Below are positions 1 through 9,224 of a stretch of 64,000 bases of DNA, in pieces. The stretch spans positions 301,186 through 365,185 of the forward strand of contig NZ_QHKS01000005.1 of the NCBI RefSeq assembly GCF_003353175.1, read 5' to 3'. The DNA comes from Paraburkholderia lacunae (GTDB taxonomy: Bacteria; Pseudomonadota; Gammaproteobacteria; Burkholderiales; Burkholderiaceae). The stretch's first letter is position 1. Each line of letters opens with the position of its first letter. A program made the position numbers and the translations under genes. Below the pieces are notes generated by a model. That model saw only the letters and a program-made list of their open reading frames with translations, was not told where the DNA came from and did not search any database.

Positions 1-1
1 G

Positions 2-832
2 CAACAGCGCTGGCCGGCAGTCGATTTCATCGATCAGCCGATTACCGACAGCGTGACCGATACCCACGCCGGAGTCGCCGCGATGCTGCAAGCGGGCGTC
101 GAACTGATCGCGGTGTTGGGCGGCGACGGCACGCACCGCGCGGTTGCCGCGCATTGCGGCAAGGTGCCGTTGCTGACCTTGTCCACCGGCACCAACAACG
201 CGTTTCCCGATCTGCGCGAGGCGACGGTCGCCGGCCTCGCCGGCGCGCTGGTCGCGTCCGGCGCGGTGCCGCCGGACGTGGCGCTCACGCGCAACAAGCG
301 TCTCGTGGTGCGTTGCGTCGGCGGGCCGAATCGGGGCCGCGAGGAGATCGCGCTGGTCGATGTGTGCGTGAGCCGGCAACGCTTCGTCGGTGCACGCGCG
401 GTGTCGGATCCGGCCGACATCGAAACGCTTTTTCTCACTTTCGCTTCGCCCGACGGGATCGGCCTGTCGTCGATCGGCGGCGCATGGGCGCCGGTCGAAC
501 GCACCGCCTCGCATGGCTTGCATCTGCGCTTCGCCCGCCCCGGCGAATCCGGCGTGCCGCTGGTCGCGCCGATTGCGCCGGGCCGCGTCGAGCGTGTGCT
601 CATGCGCACCTGCGAGCGTTTCGAAGTCGGCCGCTGGACGCCGCTCGATACCGAACACGGCACGCTCGCTTTCGATGGCGAGCGCGAAATCGAACTGGAG
701 CGGGGCGATCGCTACGAGATCGCGCTCGATTGGGAAGGGCCGCTTTCCGTCGATGTCGAACGCACGCTGCGCTTCTCGGCATCGCGGCAACTCGTGCGGG
801 AGGTGGCGAACGTGGTTGCGCATCAGAAGTAG
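2..832 (+). CDS. acoX: AcoX-like ATP-NAD kinase family protein (5' end outside window)
   Basis: The reading frame is already open at base 2, so the gene begins upstream; 276 residues are visible. The nucleotide-binding GGDGT motif of the NAD-kinase superfamily is present (VLGGDGTHR, encoded near base 117), followed by a TGTNNAFP segment. The protein lies directly before acoA. In acetoin clusters the gene in this place is acoX, an NAD-kinase-like protein whose biochemical role is still unclear. A true housekeeping NAD kinase is unlikely because of the context. A gap of 51 bases separates it from acoA, so the two are probably cotranscribed. Family assignment is secure; the acoX name is inferred mainly from synteny. 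Confidence 0.85.
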   Translation, partial: QQRWPAVDFIDQPITDSVTDTHAGVAAMLQAGVELIAVLGGDGTHRAVAAHCGKVPLLTLSTGTNNAFPDLREATVAGLAGALVASGAVPPDVALTRNKRLVVRCVGGPNRGREEIALVDVCVSRQRFVGARAVSDPADIETLFLTFASPDGIGLSSIGGAWAPVERTASHGLHLRFARPGESGVPLVAPIAPGRVERVLMRTCERFEVGRWTPLDTEHGTLAFDGEREIELERGDRYEIALDWEGPLSVDVERTLRFSASRQLVREVANVVAHQK

Positions 833-883
833 TGTTGCTGGTTGGTCGGAGCAAGTAGTGCATTCATTCCAAGGAGACACACC

Positions 884-1867
884 ATGTCGGTTTCAAGTGA
901 TCTGAGCAAGGACGAACTGCTGAAGGCGTATCGAATGATGCGCACGATCCGCGAGTTCGAGGAGCGCCTGCATGTCGAATTCGCGACCGGCGAAATCCCC
1001 GGTTTCGTGCATCTGTATGCGGGTGAAGAAGCATCGGCGGTGGGCACGATGTTGCATCTGAACGACGCGGATTACGTGGCGACCACGCACCGCGGTCACG
1101 GCCATTGCATCGCCAAGGGCGTCGACGTGCGCGGCATGATGGCCGAGATCTACGGTCGCAGGACGGGCGTGTGCCACGGCAAGGGCGGCTCGATGCATAT
1201 CGCCGATCTGTCGAAGGGGATGCTCGGCGCGAACGGCATCGTCGGCGCGGGCGGGCCGCTGATTTGCGGCGCGGCGCTCGCGGCGAAGTACAAGAAGTCC
1301 GGTGGCGTAGGCGTGTGCTTTTTCGGCGACGGCGCGTCGAATCAGGGCGTGATTTTCGAATCGATGAATCTGGCCTCGGTATGGCGCCTGCCGGCGATTT
1401 TCGTCGCGGAGAACAACGGCTATGCGGAAGCGACTTCTTCGACGTGGTCGGTGGCGACCGACAACATCGCCGATCGCGCGAGCGGCTTCGGCATGCCGGG
1501 TGTGATCGTCGACGGTTTCGATTTTTTCGCGGTGCATGAAGCATTGGGCGAAGCGATCGAGCGAGCGCGCCACGGCGGCGGTCCGACGCTCGTCGAAGTG
1601 AAATTCTCCCGCTATTTCGGCCACTTCGAAGGCGACGCGCAAACCTATCGCGCGCCAGGCGAAGTGCAAAAGCTGCGCGACGAAAAAGACTGCCTGAAGC
1701 GCTTCGAGGAGCGCGTGGTGCGCGCGGAAATCCTCACGCTGGATAAGTTGCGCGGTATCGATGCCGAGGTCAAGACGCTGATCGACAGTGCTGTGACCGA
1801 AGCCAAGGCCGCGCCGCTGCCGACCGCTGAAGACCTGTTGAGCGACGTCTACGTGTCCTATCCGTAA
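884..1867 (+). CDS. acoA: Acetoin dehydrogenase E1 component, alpha subunit
   Basis: This is the thiamine-diphosphate-dependent E1 alpha subunit of the acetoin dehydrogenase complex, which cleaves acetoin to acetaldehyde and acetyl-CoA. The TPP motif begins with GDGASNQG at about residue 148 and closes with AENN about 30 residues later. The opening YRMMRTIREFEERL is typical of E1 alpha subunits. The start at 884 was chosen because AAGGAG lies at 871-876; a longer open frame from 842 adds an implausible leader. The 327-residue length fits the family. It is followed by acoB after a 145-base gap that holds a nested hairpin element. Confidence 0.95.
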   Translation: MSVSSDLSKDELLKAYRMMRTIREFEERLHVEFATGEIPGFVHLYAGEEASAVGTMLHLNDADYVATTHRGHGHCIAKGVDVRGMMAEIYGRRTGVCHGKGGSMHIADLSKGMLGANGIVGAGGPLICGAALAAKYKKSGGVGVCFFGDGASNQGVIFESMNLASVWRLPAIFVAENNGYAEATSSTWSVATDNIADRASGFGMPGVIVDGFDFFAVHEALGEAIERARHGGGPTLVEVKFSRYFGHFEGDAQTYRAPGEVQKLRDEKDCLKRFEERVVRAEILTLDKLRGIDAEVKTLIDSAVTEAKAAPLPTAEDLLSDVYVSYP

Positions 1868-1910
1868 CGCACGCGTGGCAAACCTAAACGATTTGGAAAC
1901 TATCTTTCAT

Positions 1911-1999
1911 GGGACCGGAGTAAGTGCTCTGCATGGGACCAGAGTAGCGCGCTAAAGCGCGAACTCTGGTCGACAGCTGAAGCGCTAACTCCGGTCGAC
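1911..1999 (+). repeat. Nested palindromic element before acoB
   Basis: The outer arms are GGGACCGGAGTAAGTGCT (1911-1928) and AGCGCTAACTCCGGTCGAC (1981-1999). They enclose an inner hairpin at 1935-1974 with arms GGGACCAGAG and CTCTGGTCGAC. The element starts just after ATCTTTCAT and ends a few bases before CAGGAGACAGAC, the ribosome binding site of acoB. The same design occurs at 42601-42769. It could be a REP-like element, an attenuator or a processing site; the sequence alone does not decide. Confidence 0.85.
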
Positions 2000-2012
2000 A
2001 CAGGAGACAGAC

Positions 2013-3017
2013 ATGGCACGCAAGATCACATTCTCTCAGGCAATCAACGAAGCGCTGAGTCAGGAAATGGCCCGCGATGAAACCGTCATCGTGATGGGCG
2101 AGGACAACGCGGGCGGCGCGGGCTCGCCCGGCGAGCAGGACGCGTGGGGCGGCGTACTCGGCGTGACGAAGGGGCTGTTCCACAAGTATCCGGGCCGCGT
2201 GCTCGATACGCCGCTCTCGGAAGGCGGCTATATCGGCGCGGCGGTGGGCGCGGCCGCGTGCGGCATGCGGCCGGTCGCGGAGCTGATGTTCATCGATTTC
2301 ATGGGGGTGTGCTTCGACCAGATCTTCAATCAGGCCGCCAAGTTTCGCTACATGTTCGGCGGCAAAGCGGTGACGCCGGTCGTGATTCGCGCGATGCAGG
2401 GCGCCGGCCTGCGCGCGGCAGCCCAGCATTCGCAGATGCTGACTTCGTTGTTCACTCACATACCTGGCCTGAAAGTGGTGTGTCCCTCGACGCCGTACGA
2501 CGCGAAAGGTCTATTGATTCAGGCGATCCGCGACAACGATCCGGTGATTTTCTGCGAACACAAACTGCTGTACAGCCGCGAAGGCGAGGTGCCGGAAGAG
2601 TCGTATGCGATTCCGTTCGGGGAGGCGAACGTGGTGCGCGACGGCGACGACGCCACCATCGTCACCTACGGACGCATGGTGCATTACGCCACGGATGCCG
2701 CGGAGAAGCTTGCGAAAAACGGCGTGCAGGTCGACGTGATCGACCTGCGCACCACCTCGCCGCTCGACGAGGAAACGATTCTCGAAAGCGCGGAGCGGAC
2801 CGGCCGCGTGGTGGTGGTCGACGAAGCGAATCCGCGCTGCTCGATGGCCACCGATATCTCCGCGCTGATCGCCCGAAGCGCGTTTCACTCGCTGAAGGCG
2901 CCTATCGAACTCGTGACGGCGCCGCATACGCCGACGCCGTTTTCCGGCGTGCTCGAAGACATGTACATTCCGTCGGCGCAGCAGATCGCCGAAGCCGTTC
3001 TGAAAGTGAGAGGTTGA
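2013..3017 (+). CDS. acoB: Acetoin dehydrogenase E1 component, beta subunit
   Basis: This is the partner of AcoA in the E1 heterotetramer, a transketolase-like beta subunit of 334 residues. Typical blocks are VIVMGEDNAGG near the start, DTPLSEGGYIGAAVGAA, and the C-terminal VVVVDEANPRCSMATDISAL (the transketolase C-terminal domain). AGGAGACAGAC precedes the ATG. Translation initiates just behind the nested hairpin at 1911-1999, so folding of that RNA could influence access to the start. It ends 3 bases before acoC, which suggests tight coupling. Confidence 0.95.
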   Translation: MARKITFSQAINEALSQEMARDETVIVMGEDNAGGAGSPGEQDAWGGVLGVTKGLFHKYPGRVLDTPLSEGGYIGAAVGAAACGMRPVAELMFIDFMGVCFDQIFNQAAKFRYMFGGKAVTPVVIRAMQGAGLRAAAQHSQMLTSLFTHIPGLKVVCPSTPYDAKGLLIQAIRDNDPVIFCEHKLLYSREGEVPEESYAIPFGEANVVRDGDDATIVTYGRMVHYATDAAEKLAKNGVQVDVIDLRTTSPLDEETILESAERTGRVVVVDEANPRCSMATDISALIARSAFHSLKAPIELVTAPHTPTPFSGVLEDMYIPSAQQIAEAVLKVRG

Positions 3018-3020
3018 GCG

Positions 3021-4133
3021 ATGCCGATTCATATGATTACGATGCCCAAGTGGGGCCTGTCGATGGAGCAGGGGCAAGTCAACGGTTGGCTCAAAGCCGT
3101 CGGCGACAAGGTCGCCAAGGGCGACGAAGTGCTCGACGTGGAGACGGACAAGATCTCGTCAGGCGTGGAATGCGCGTTCGACGGCATCTTGCGCCGGCAG
3201 ATCGCGCAGGAGGGCGACACGCTGCCGATCGGCGCATTGCTGGCGGTGGTGGCCGACGCGGAAACGCCGGACGCGGAAATCGGTGCCGCGGTCGAAGCGT
3301 TCCAGCGCGACTTCGTGCCGGCCAGTGCGGACGCGGGTGAAAGCGGCCCGCAACCGGAGAAAGCGCAGATCGGCGGGCGTACCGTGCGCTATCTGAAGCT
3401 CGGCGAGGGCGGCACACCGGCGGTGCTGATTCACGGCTTCGGCGGCGACCTGAACAACTGGCTGTTCAATCATGCCGAGCTCGCCGCGCATCGCACCGTG
3501 TGGGCGCTCGATCTGCCGGGTCACGGCGAGTCCGGCAAAGCGGTCGAAACCGGCAGCGCCGATGAACTGGCGGACAGCGTGATCGCGTTCCTCGACGATC
3601 GCGGCATCGGCAGCGCGCATCTGATCGGACATTCGATGGGCGCGCTGGTGGCGATGACGGTCGCGGCGAAAGCGCCGGGGCGGGTTGCTTCGCTAGCGTT
3701 GATTTCGGGGGCGGGCCTGGGCGAGGAGATTAACGGCGAGTACATCGGCGGCTTTGTGGAGGGCAGCAGCCGTAACACGCTCAAGCCGCATCTGGCTAAA
3801 CTCTTCGCCGACCCGGCGCTGGTGACACGTCAACTGGTCGAAGACATCGTCAAGTACAAGCGGCTCGAAGGCGTGAACGATGCGCTGCGCAAGATTGCGT
3901 CGTCGGCGTTCGACGGCAATGTGCAGCGCAGCGGCTATCGCGAACGGCTCGCTCAGCTTGCGCCGCGCACGCTGGTGATCTGGGGCGCGCAGGACCAGAT
4001 CATTCCCGCCGCGCATGCGCAGGGCCTGCCTGGCGACATTCGCGTCCACCTGCTCGAAGGAAAGGGGCATATGGTGCAGATGGAAGCGGCCTCGGAGGTC
4101 AATCGCCTGCTCAACGATTTTATGGGGCGTTGA
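3021..4133 (+). CDS. acoC: Acetoin dehydrogenase E2, lipoyl domain fused to alpha/beta hydrolase
   Basis: Dihydrolipoamide acetyltransferase of the acetoin complex, 370 residues. Residues 1-80 form a lipoyl domain with the target lysine K44 in DVETDKISS. From about residue 115 on it is an alpha/beta hydrolase fold in place of the chloramphenicol-acetyltransferase-like domain of pyruvate-type E2 enzymes. The apparent triad is S205 in GHSMG, D325 in GAQDQ and H350 in GKGHM, with HGFGG as oxyanion segment. This architecture is the known signature of AcoC. It starts 3 bases after acoB and ends one base before the next start codon. Confidence 0.95.
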   Translation: MPIHMITMPKWGLSMEQGQVNGWLKAVGDKVAKGDEVLDVETDKISSGVECAFDGILRRQIAQEGDTLPIGALLAVVADAETPDAEIGAAVEAFQRDFVPASADAGESGPQPEKAQIGGRTVRYLKLGEGGTPAVLIHGFGGDLNNWLFNHAELAAHRTVWALDLPGHGESGKAVETGSADELADSVIAFLDDRGIGSAHLIGHSMGALVAMTVAAKAPGRVASLALISGAGLGEEINGEYIGGFVEGSSRNTLKPHLAKLFADPALVTRQLVEDIVKYKRLEGVNDALRKIASSAFDGNVQRSGYRERLAQLAPRTLVIWGAQDQIIPAAHAQGLPGDIRVHLLEGKGHMVQMEAASEVNRLLNDFMGR

Positions 4134-4134
4134 G

Positions 4135-5127
4135 ATGGACGCCGCCCTGCATGGCGATAGCGTCACCGCGCTCGGTCAGCATGGCAAGCGCAGCGCCGAC
4201 AAGCTTGCGCGGATTCCGGTGAAGATCGTGCCGGTTTCCGGCGGCGAGGCGTTGCCGAAGCCTGCGTGGCTGCGCGCCAGGCCGATGATGAGCGAAACGG
4301 TTGCCGGCATCGCGGCGATCCTGCGCGAACACCGCCTGCATTCGGTCTGCGAGGAGGCGATGTGTCCGAACATCGGCGAGTGTTTCGCGCAACGCACGGC
4401 CACCTTCATGATCATGGGCGGCATCTGTACGCGGCGCTGCGCGTTCTGTGACGTCGCGCATGGCCGCCCGGAGCCGCTGGATGACGAGGAGCCGCGGTGG
4501 CTCGCCGAGGCGGTGGCGGCGCTGGCCTTGCGCTACGTCGTCGTCACGTCGGTGGATCGCGACGATCTGCGCGACGGCGGCGCCGCGCATTTTGCCCGCT
4601 GCGTTGCGTTGCTGCGCGAGCGTGTGCCGGGGATTCGCGTCGAAGTGCTGACGCCGGACTTTCGTGGCCGCGTCGAGCGGGCTTTGCTTGCCTTGTCGCA
4701 AGCGTGGCCGGATGTCTTCAATCACAACATCGAAACGGTGCCGTCGCTGTATCGGGCGGCGCGCGCCGGGGCGGATTATCGCGGCTCGCTGGAATTGCTG
4801 GCGCGCGTCAAGGAAGCGAATGACACAGTGCTGACGAAGTCAGGTTTGATGGTCGGCCTTGGAGAAGCGGACGACGAACTGGTCGACACGATGCGCGATT
4901 TGCGCGCGCATCGTGTCGATATCCTGACGATCGGCCAGTACCTCGCGCCGTCGCGTTTTCACATCCCGGTGCGCCGGTATGTGGCGCTGGAGCAGTTTGC
5001 TTCATGGCGTGACGAGGGGTTGAAGATGGGCTTTCGCGAGGTGGTGGCCGGTCCGCTGGTACGGTCTTCGTATCATGCGGACCGGGTGGCGGATGCGGCC
5101 ATGGAGTCCGCGCGCATGCCCTTGTGA
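4135..5127 (+). CDS. lipA: Lipoyl synthase, operon-specific copy
   Basis: Radical-SAM enzyme that inserts two sulfurs into octanoyl groups to make lipoyl cofactor. Both iron-sulfur motifs are visible: C72, C77 and C83 ([12 protein letters not shown]) for the auxiliary cluster, and C98, C102 and C105 (CTRRCAFC) for the SAM cluster. RSSYHAD, which carries the conserved C-terminal serine, is near the end. The start at 4135 follows the acoC stop by one base; the longer frame from 4015 would overlap acoC and encode junk. As a member of the aco operon it probably supplies lipoate for AcoC. A second, housekeeping lipA is expected elsewhere in the genome. Length 330 residues. Confidence 0.92.
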   Translation: MDAALHGDSVTALGQHGKRSADKLARIPVKIVPVSGGEALPKPAWLRARPMMSETVAGIAAILREHRLHSVCEEAMCPNIGECFAQRTATFMIMGGICTRRCAFCDVAHGRPEPLDDEEPRWLAEAVAALALRYVVVTSVDRDDLRDGGAAHFARCVALLRERVPGIRVEVLTPDFRGRVERALLALSQAWPDVFNHNIETVPSLYRAARAGADYRGSLELLARVKEANDTVLTKSGLMVGLGEADDELVDTMRDLRAHRVDILTIGQYLAPSRFHIPVRRYVALEQFASWRDEGLKMGFREVVAGPLVRSSYHADRVADAAMESARMPL

Positions 5128-5179
5128 TAGCGTCGTAAAGGGTGAAGAGGACCTAGCCGCGGGACCTGGCCGCGGGAGA

Positions 5180-6007
5180 CTAGCTGCGGTAATCGGATTG
5201 CGGGTCGTCGATGAGCCGTAGCGCCGCGCGCCATGCCACGTCCACAATTTCCGCCGAGTCCTCGCGATCGAACTGGGCGGCGGTCAACTCGCATACTTCA
5301 CGCGGCGGAATGCGCAGCGCGGTGCCGCCGGCCAGTGCCTGAATCTGCGCCTGGCAGGCCCGCTCGAGAAAATAGATCTCGTGAAAGGCTTCGGCAGCCG
5401 TCGCGCCTGCCGCGAGCAATCCGTGATTGCGCAAGATCATCGCCTTGCAGGAACCGAGATCCCGCACCAGCCGTTCGCGCTCGCCGAGTTCGAGCGCGAT
5501 GCCTTCGTAGTCGTGGTAAGCGAGCTTGCCGTAGAACTTCAGCGCATGCTGGCTGATCGGCAGCAGCCCATGCTCCTGCGCCGACACCGCGGTTCCGGCG
5601 GCCGTATGCGTGTGGATCACGAAATGCAGATCGTCGCGCGCTGCGTGGATGGCCGAATGAATCGTGAAACCCGCGGCATTCACCCGGAACAGTTCCGGCT
5701 CACTGTGCGCGCGTTCGTCGATGACATTGCCGTGGTGATCGATCTTCACCAGATCCGACGCGCGCATCTCGTGAAAAAGCACACCGTAGCGGTTGATTAA
5801 AAAGGCCGGCGCCTCGCCCGACCGGTCCGGCAAACGTGCCGTGATGTGCGTGTCGATCATGTCCGTCATGCGGAAGTGAGCGGCGAGGCGGTAGAGCGCC
5901 GCCAGTTCCTCCCGTACGTGCTGTTCGGTACCGGCGTGGGCTTCGATTCTGGCGCCGAGCGGCGCGGACTTGCCGATCATGGGATCGGGCGATTGCTTCG
6001 TTTGCAT
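5180..6007 (-). CDS. Class II aldolase/adducin family protein
   Basis: A protein of 275 residues with the class II aldolase fold. Zinc ligands are visible as H132 and H134 in VIHTHT and H195 in RNHGLL. The helix near the end, EIYFLERACQAQ, is typical of the decarboxylase/aldolase-like branch often found beside catabolic genes. The start at 6007 is preferred because GGAG lies 9 bases upstream; the alternative ATG at 6040 has no ribosome binding site. Substrate unknown. It is convergent with lipA. An RraA-like remnant lies just upstream on the same strand, so the two may once have formed one catabolic operon. Confidence 0.88.
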   Translation of the reverse strand: MQTKQSPDPMIGKSAPLGARIEAHAGTEQHVREELAALYRLAAHFRMTDMIDTHITARLPDRSGEAPAFLINRYGVLFHEMRASDLVKIDHHGNVIDERAHSEPELFRVNAAGFTIHSAIHAARDDLHFVIHTHTAAGTAVSAQEHGLLPISQHALKFYGKLAYHDYEGIALELGERERLVRDLGSCKAMILRNHGLLAAGATAAEAFHEIYFLERACQAQIQALAGGTALRIPPREVCELTAAQFDREDSAEIVDVAWRAALRLIDDPQSDYRS

Positions 6008-6127
6008 TTCAAAAGACTCCAGGTTCGCACGTGTTGTCATGCACGTAGTGTTCGCTGGCGTGGAGGGCTCGTCAACCTTATTGTTCTAATTCTGATCATT
6101 AGCCGCTTGAATACTGGGCGGCATGAA

Positions 6128-6469
6128 TCATTGCAGGACATCGCGAACCGGTTCTTTCGCGTCGAGACGCGTGAGTATCGCGGGTTCCGCCTGATCGGAC
6201 GCGAGCGCCGTGTCGATCACAGCGGCGAGGGTCGGCGCATCGCTGAACAGCACGCCGTCGTCGTCGGCCGGCACGATATCGCCTGGCCGCACCATGACGC
6301 CTGCGCAAACAACCGGCTCGTTGAACGCGCTTGAAGCGGTGTCGCGTTTTTTCGTCGTCAGCAAGGAGGTGCTGCGCGCGAAGACGGGGAGCCCCGTGCG
6401 CTGCAGTTCGAGTCGTTGGCGGACGCATCGGCGGGGCGTAACGAAGTCATGGGCTTTTCCTTGGGGCAT
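6128..6469 (-). pseudogene. RraA/HMG-aldolase family remnant (C-terminal part)
   Basis: Reading leftward, the product contains RTGLPVFARSTS, NEPVVCAGVMVRPGDIV and PADDDGVL, the C-terminal half of RraA-like proteins (4-hydroxy-4-methyl-2-oxoglutarate aldolase / RNase E regulator-like family). The N-terminal half with the substrate and metal site is missing. The first about 20 residues do not look native, and the expected central segment is shortened. It is probably a non-functional remnant beside the aldolase gene. Confidence 0.65.
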
Positions 6470-6762
6470 GGCGGTTTCGGGTTCAGGTGATGAACACAGC
6501 CATTGCGCTATGGCCTGGCGCCTTTATCGGAAGCCAAGAACAATAAGTAAAAGTCTGTTTTCTAATCCTTTGTATTAATGGTGCGAATGGTAGAGCGCTT
6601 CGTGATGCGTTTGCCGTACTCGTTTGCCATTCCGTTGCGCTCGTAAAAACTCATAGATTGCGACCTTAAGACAAATCCTATCGACTGTGGTCGGGTCTCG
6701 ATATATGAATGAGAGTTTCGCACTCCATTCATTCCAAGGAGCCGTTGCAATGTCCCACGTCG

Positions 6763-9195
6763 ATGCGCAAGAGAACGCCAAACCCGATTCAACTATGTCC
6801 CGCAGACGCTAACCAGGGGATGCTCTTGAGTCCAAATACCGCCTACGTCGACACGCCCGCGCGCACAGACCGCGCCACGCACCGGCACTACCATCTCGAC
6901 GTGCCACAGGCCCGCAGTTCGGCTCTCGCCGACGTGTTTGCCTTCGACGGTGAGCGCGCCATCAGCGTGCCAACGAAGTACGTGGTCAGCTTTACCCATC
7001 CGCAGCACGACCTGTCCCGTACCGAGTACCTGAACAAGCCCGCAAAGTTCGTCATCCAGCCGCCTTTCGATCCAAACAGGATGCGCGAGCCGGAACCCCC
7101 GCGACGGGTGCAGGGCGTCATCACCGGCTTTGGCCAGCTTGCCAGCAGCCGCGATGAAACGACCTACGAGGTCGTGCTGGAATCGCGCCTCGCGCTGCTG
7201 CGCAATGCGCCCAAATGCCGGTTCTTCCTCGAACAGAGCTTTCCGGAAATCATTGAGCAGATCCTGCGCGAGCACGGCTTTGACAGGATCCTTGGCAGCT
7301 TCGAGTTCAACCTGTATCGCGAATACGGCAAGCGCGCTTTCGTGATGCAGTGGGAAGAGGATGACCTGACCTTCATCACGCGCCTGTGCCGCCGCTCGGG
7401 AATCTGGTTCGTCTGCGAGGAGGGCGAGCATTGCGAGGCGGTGCGCTTTGGCGACGACTTCACCCACTATCGCCGCCACCCGAACCTGAGCGTGCCTTAC
7501 CGCGAATACAGCGGCCTCGCGAGCAGCGGCGCGGAGTCGGTCGATACGCTGGAGATGCACGCCAGGACCGTGCCTGCCCGCTACATGGTGCGCTCGTACA
7601 ACCACCTGCGTGCGCCCGAGCCGATCGACGCGACCAACGTGATTCATGATGACCGCACCACGTATGGCGAAACCTATACCTGGGGTACGCCGTATCTCAC
7701 CGACGACGAGGCGCAGCGCGAAGCGCTCCTGCGACGCGAGGCCGCGCTGGCCGCACAGATCGGGTATCACGGCACCTGCGACATGCTGGACCTTGCCCCC
7801 GGCTGCGTGCTCAAGCTCTCGAACCGCGCATTGCCCGACGCTAAACACGGGCTGCTTGCCGTGTCGGTGAAGTGCAGCGCCTCGCGCAGCAAGCCGTACC
7901 GGGTTGAATTCACCGCGATCCCTTCCGACCGGCTTTACCGCCTGCCGCTGCTTGAACATACGTGGCCGAGGATTCACGGCACGATTACCGGGCGGATCGC
8001 CTCGCCCGGTGAGTATGCCCAGCCCTACATTGACGAACGCGGCGACTATATCGTCAACCTTCATCTGGATCGCGACAGCCGTACACCGGGTCTGAACAGC
8101 TGTCCGATGCGCCTGGCCAAACCCTTCGCCGGCGCAAACCAGAGCGGCCTGCATTTCGGGCTGGTGGACGGCACCGAGGTCACGGTGGGCTTCCATCACG
8201 GCAATCCCGACCTTCCCTACATCAGTCAGGTACTCCACAACGCGCGCGAGCCGGACCCGATCGTCAGCGGCAGACGATGGAACAGCCGCAGCACGATTCA
8301 CACGCGCTCGAACAACACGATCGAGTTCGAGGACTTCCCGCGCGAAGAACACATCAAGGTCGCCACCGAGCAGGGCAAGTCACAGCTCAATCTCGGCCAT
8401 ACGGTGGATCGCAACCTCAAGTTGCGTGGCAACGGCTTCGAGCTGCGCACGGACCTGAAAGGCGCGGTGCGCGCCGGCGGTGGTCTGCTGGTGTCGGCGG
8501 ACATGCAGCCGCGCGCGACCGGTGAGCAGACGGACATGAGCGCCGCGCTCGACCAGATGCGCACGACGCAGGCCGCTGCGCAGGAGTTGGCCGATGTGGC
8601 GCGCGCAGCCCAGGCGGAGGTTGCCAACGTGAAGGCCGAAAACCAGTGGCTCAAGGACGAACTGGCCGGCCTGAAGCAGGCCGTTATCGCCCTGTCCGCG
8701 CCGCACGGCATCGGCCTGTCAACGCCCGACCGTGTGCTGGTGTCGGCCGGCAAGGATGTGAGCGTGGCGACTTCAGCGGGCTTCAATGTCAGCGCCCTGA
8801 AAAACGTTGTCGTGGCCGCCGGCGATGTGCTGTCGCTGTTCGCCCACCGGCTCGGTATCAAGCTGTTCGCCGCGCGTGGCAAGGTGCAGATCCAGGCGCA
8901 GAACGATGAGATCAACATCGCTTCGGAAAAAGACACCACCATCACCAGCTCAAACGGGCGTGTCGTCATCGAGGCGAAAACGGAACTGCTGTTCAAGTGC
9001 GGTGGCTCGTATTTCCGCATGACCAGTACCGGCATCGAGGATGCGACACCGGGCGATCGCAAGTGGAAGGCCGCAGCCTACGACCGCCAGGGACCGGCCA
9101 GCATGCCGGCCGAGCTTCCCGTGTTGCCGAAGCCTGCCGACACGGAATGCGCATTGCGTGCCGGCCGCTCTGGCGTGCCGTTCGCGCGTTTCTAG
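6763..9195 (+). CDS. vgrG: Type VI secretion tip protein VgrG
   Basis: This is the tip spike protein of the type VI machine, about 810 residues. The first beta-barrel domain begins at HRHYHLDV. LFFLEQSFPEII-type and GIWFVCEEGEH segments follow, and then the gp5-like OB-fold at WPRIHGTITGRI with HFGLVDGTEVTVGFHHGNPD. The C-terminal beta-helix contains repeated VLVSAGKDVSVA-like strands. The start is uncertain. The best ribosome binding site (AAGGAG, 6736-6741) serves an ATG at 6750 in another frame that stops at 6812. In-frame options are 6709, 6763 and 6820. It is followed 29 bases later by its DUF4123 partner, as is usual for cargo-loading modules. The preceding 6470-6762 holds only the promoter region. 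Confidence 0.92.
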   Translation: MRKRTPNPIQLCPADANQGMLLSPNTAYVDTPARTDRATHRHYHLDVPQARSSALADVFAFDGERAISVPTKYVVSFTHPQHDLSRTEYLNKPAKFVIQPPFDPNRMREPEPPRRVQGVITGFGQLASSRDETTYEVVLESRLALLRNAPKCRFFLEQSFPEIIEQILREHGFDRILGSFEFNLYREYGKRAFVMQWEEDDLTFITRLCRRSGIWFVCEEGEHCEAVRFGDDFTHYRRHPNLSVPYREYSGLASSGAESVDTLEMHARTVPARYMVRSYNHLRAPEPIDATNVIHDDRTTYGETYTWGTPYLTDDEAQREALLRREAALAAQIGYHGTCDMLDLAPGCVLKLSNRALPDAKHGLLAVSVKCSASRSKPYRVEFTAIPSDRLYRLPLLEHTWPRIHGTITGRIASPGEYAQPYIDERGDYIVNLHLDRDSRTPGLNSCPMRLAKPFAGANQSGLHFGLVDGTEVTVGFHHGNPDLPYISQVLHNAREPDPIVSGRRWNSRSTIHTRSNNTIEFEDFPREEHIKVATEQGKSQLNLGHTVDRNLKLRGNGFELRTDLKGAVRAGGGLLVSADMQPRATGEQTDMSAALDQMRTTQAAAQELADVARAAQAEVANVKAENQWLKDELAGLKQAVIALSAPHGIGLSTPDRVLVSAGKDVSVATSAGFNVSALKNVVVAAGDVLSLFAHRLGIKLFAARGKVQIQAQNDEINIASEKDTTITSSNGRVVIEAKTELLFKCGGSYFRMTSTGIEDATPGDRKWKAAAYDRQGPASMPAELPVLPKPADTECALRAGRSGVPFARF

Positions 9196-9224
9196 CACCT
9201 TGCCGCTACACGGACAGTACCCCC

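Noticed and set aside
861..876. CATTCATTCCAAGGAG is identical at 861-876 (before acoA) and 6726-6741 (before vgrG)
   Set aside because: A single 16-base match of a purine-rich ribosome binding region is about what chance allows in 64 kb; flanks do not match.
6793..8352. A 519-codon open frame antisense to vgrG
   Set aside because: No motif or ribosome binding site; shadow of vgrG.
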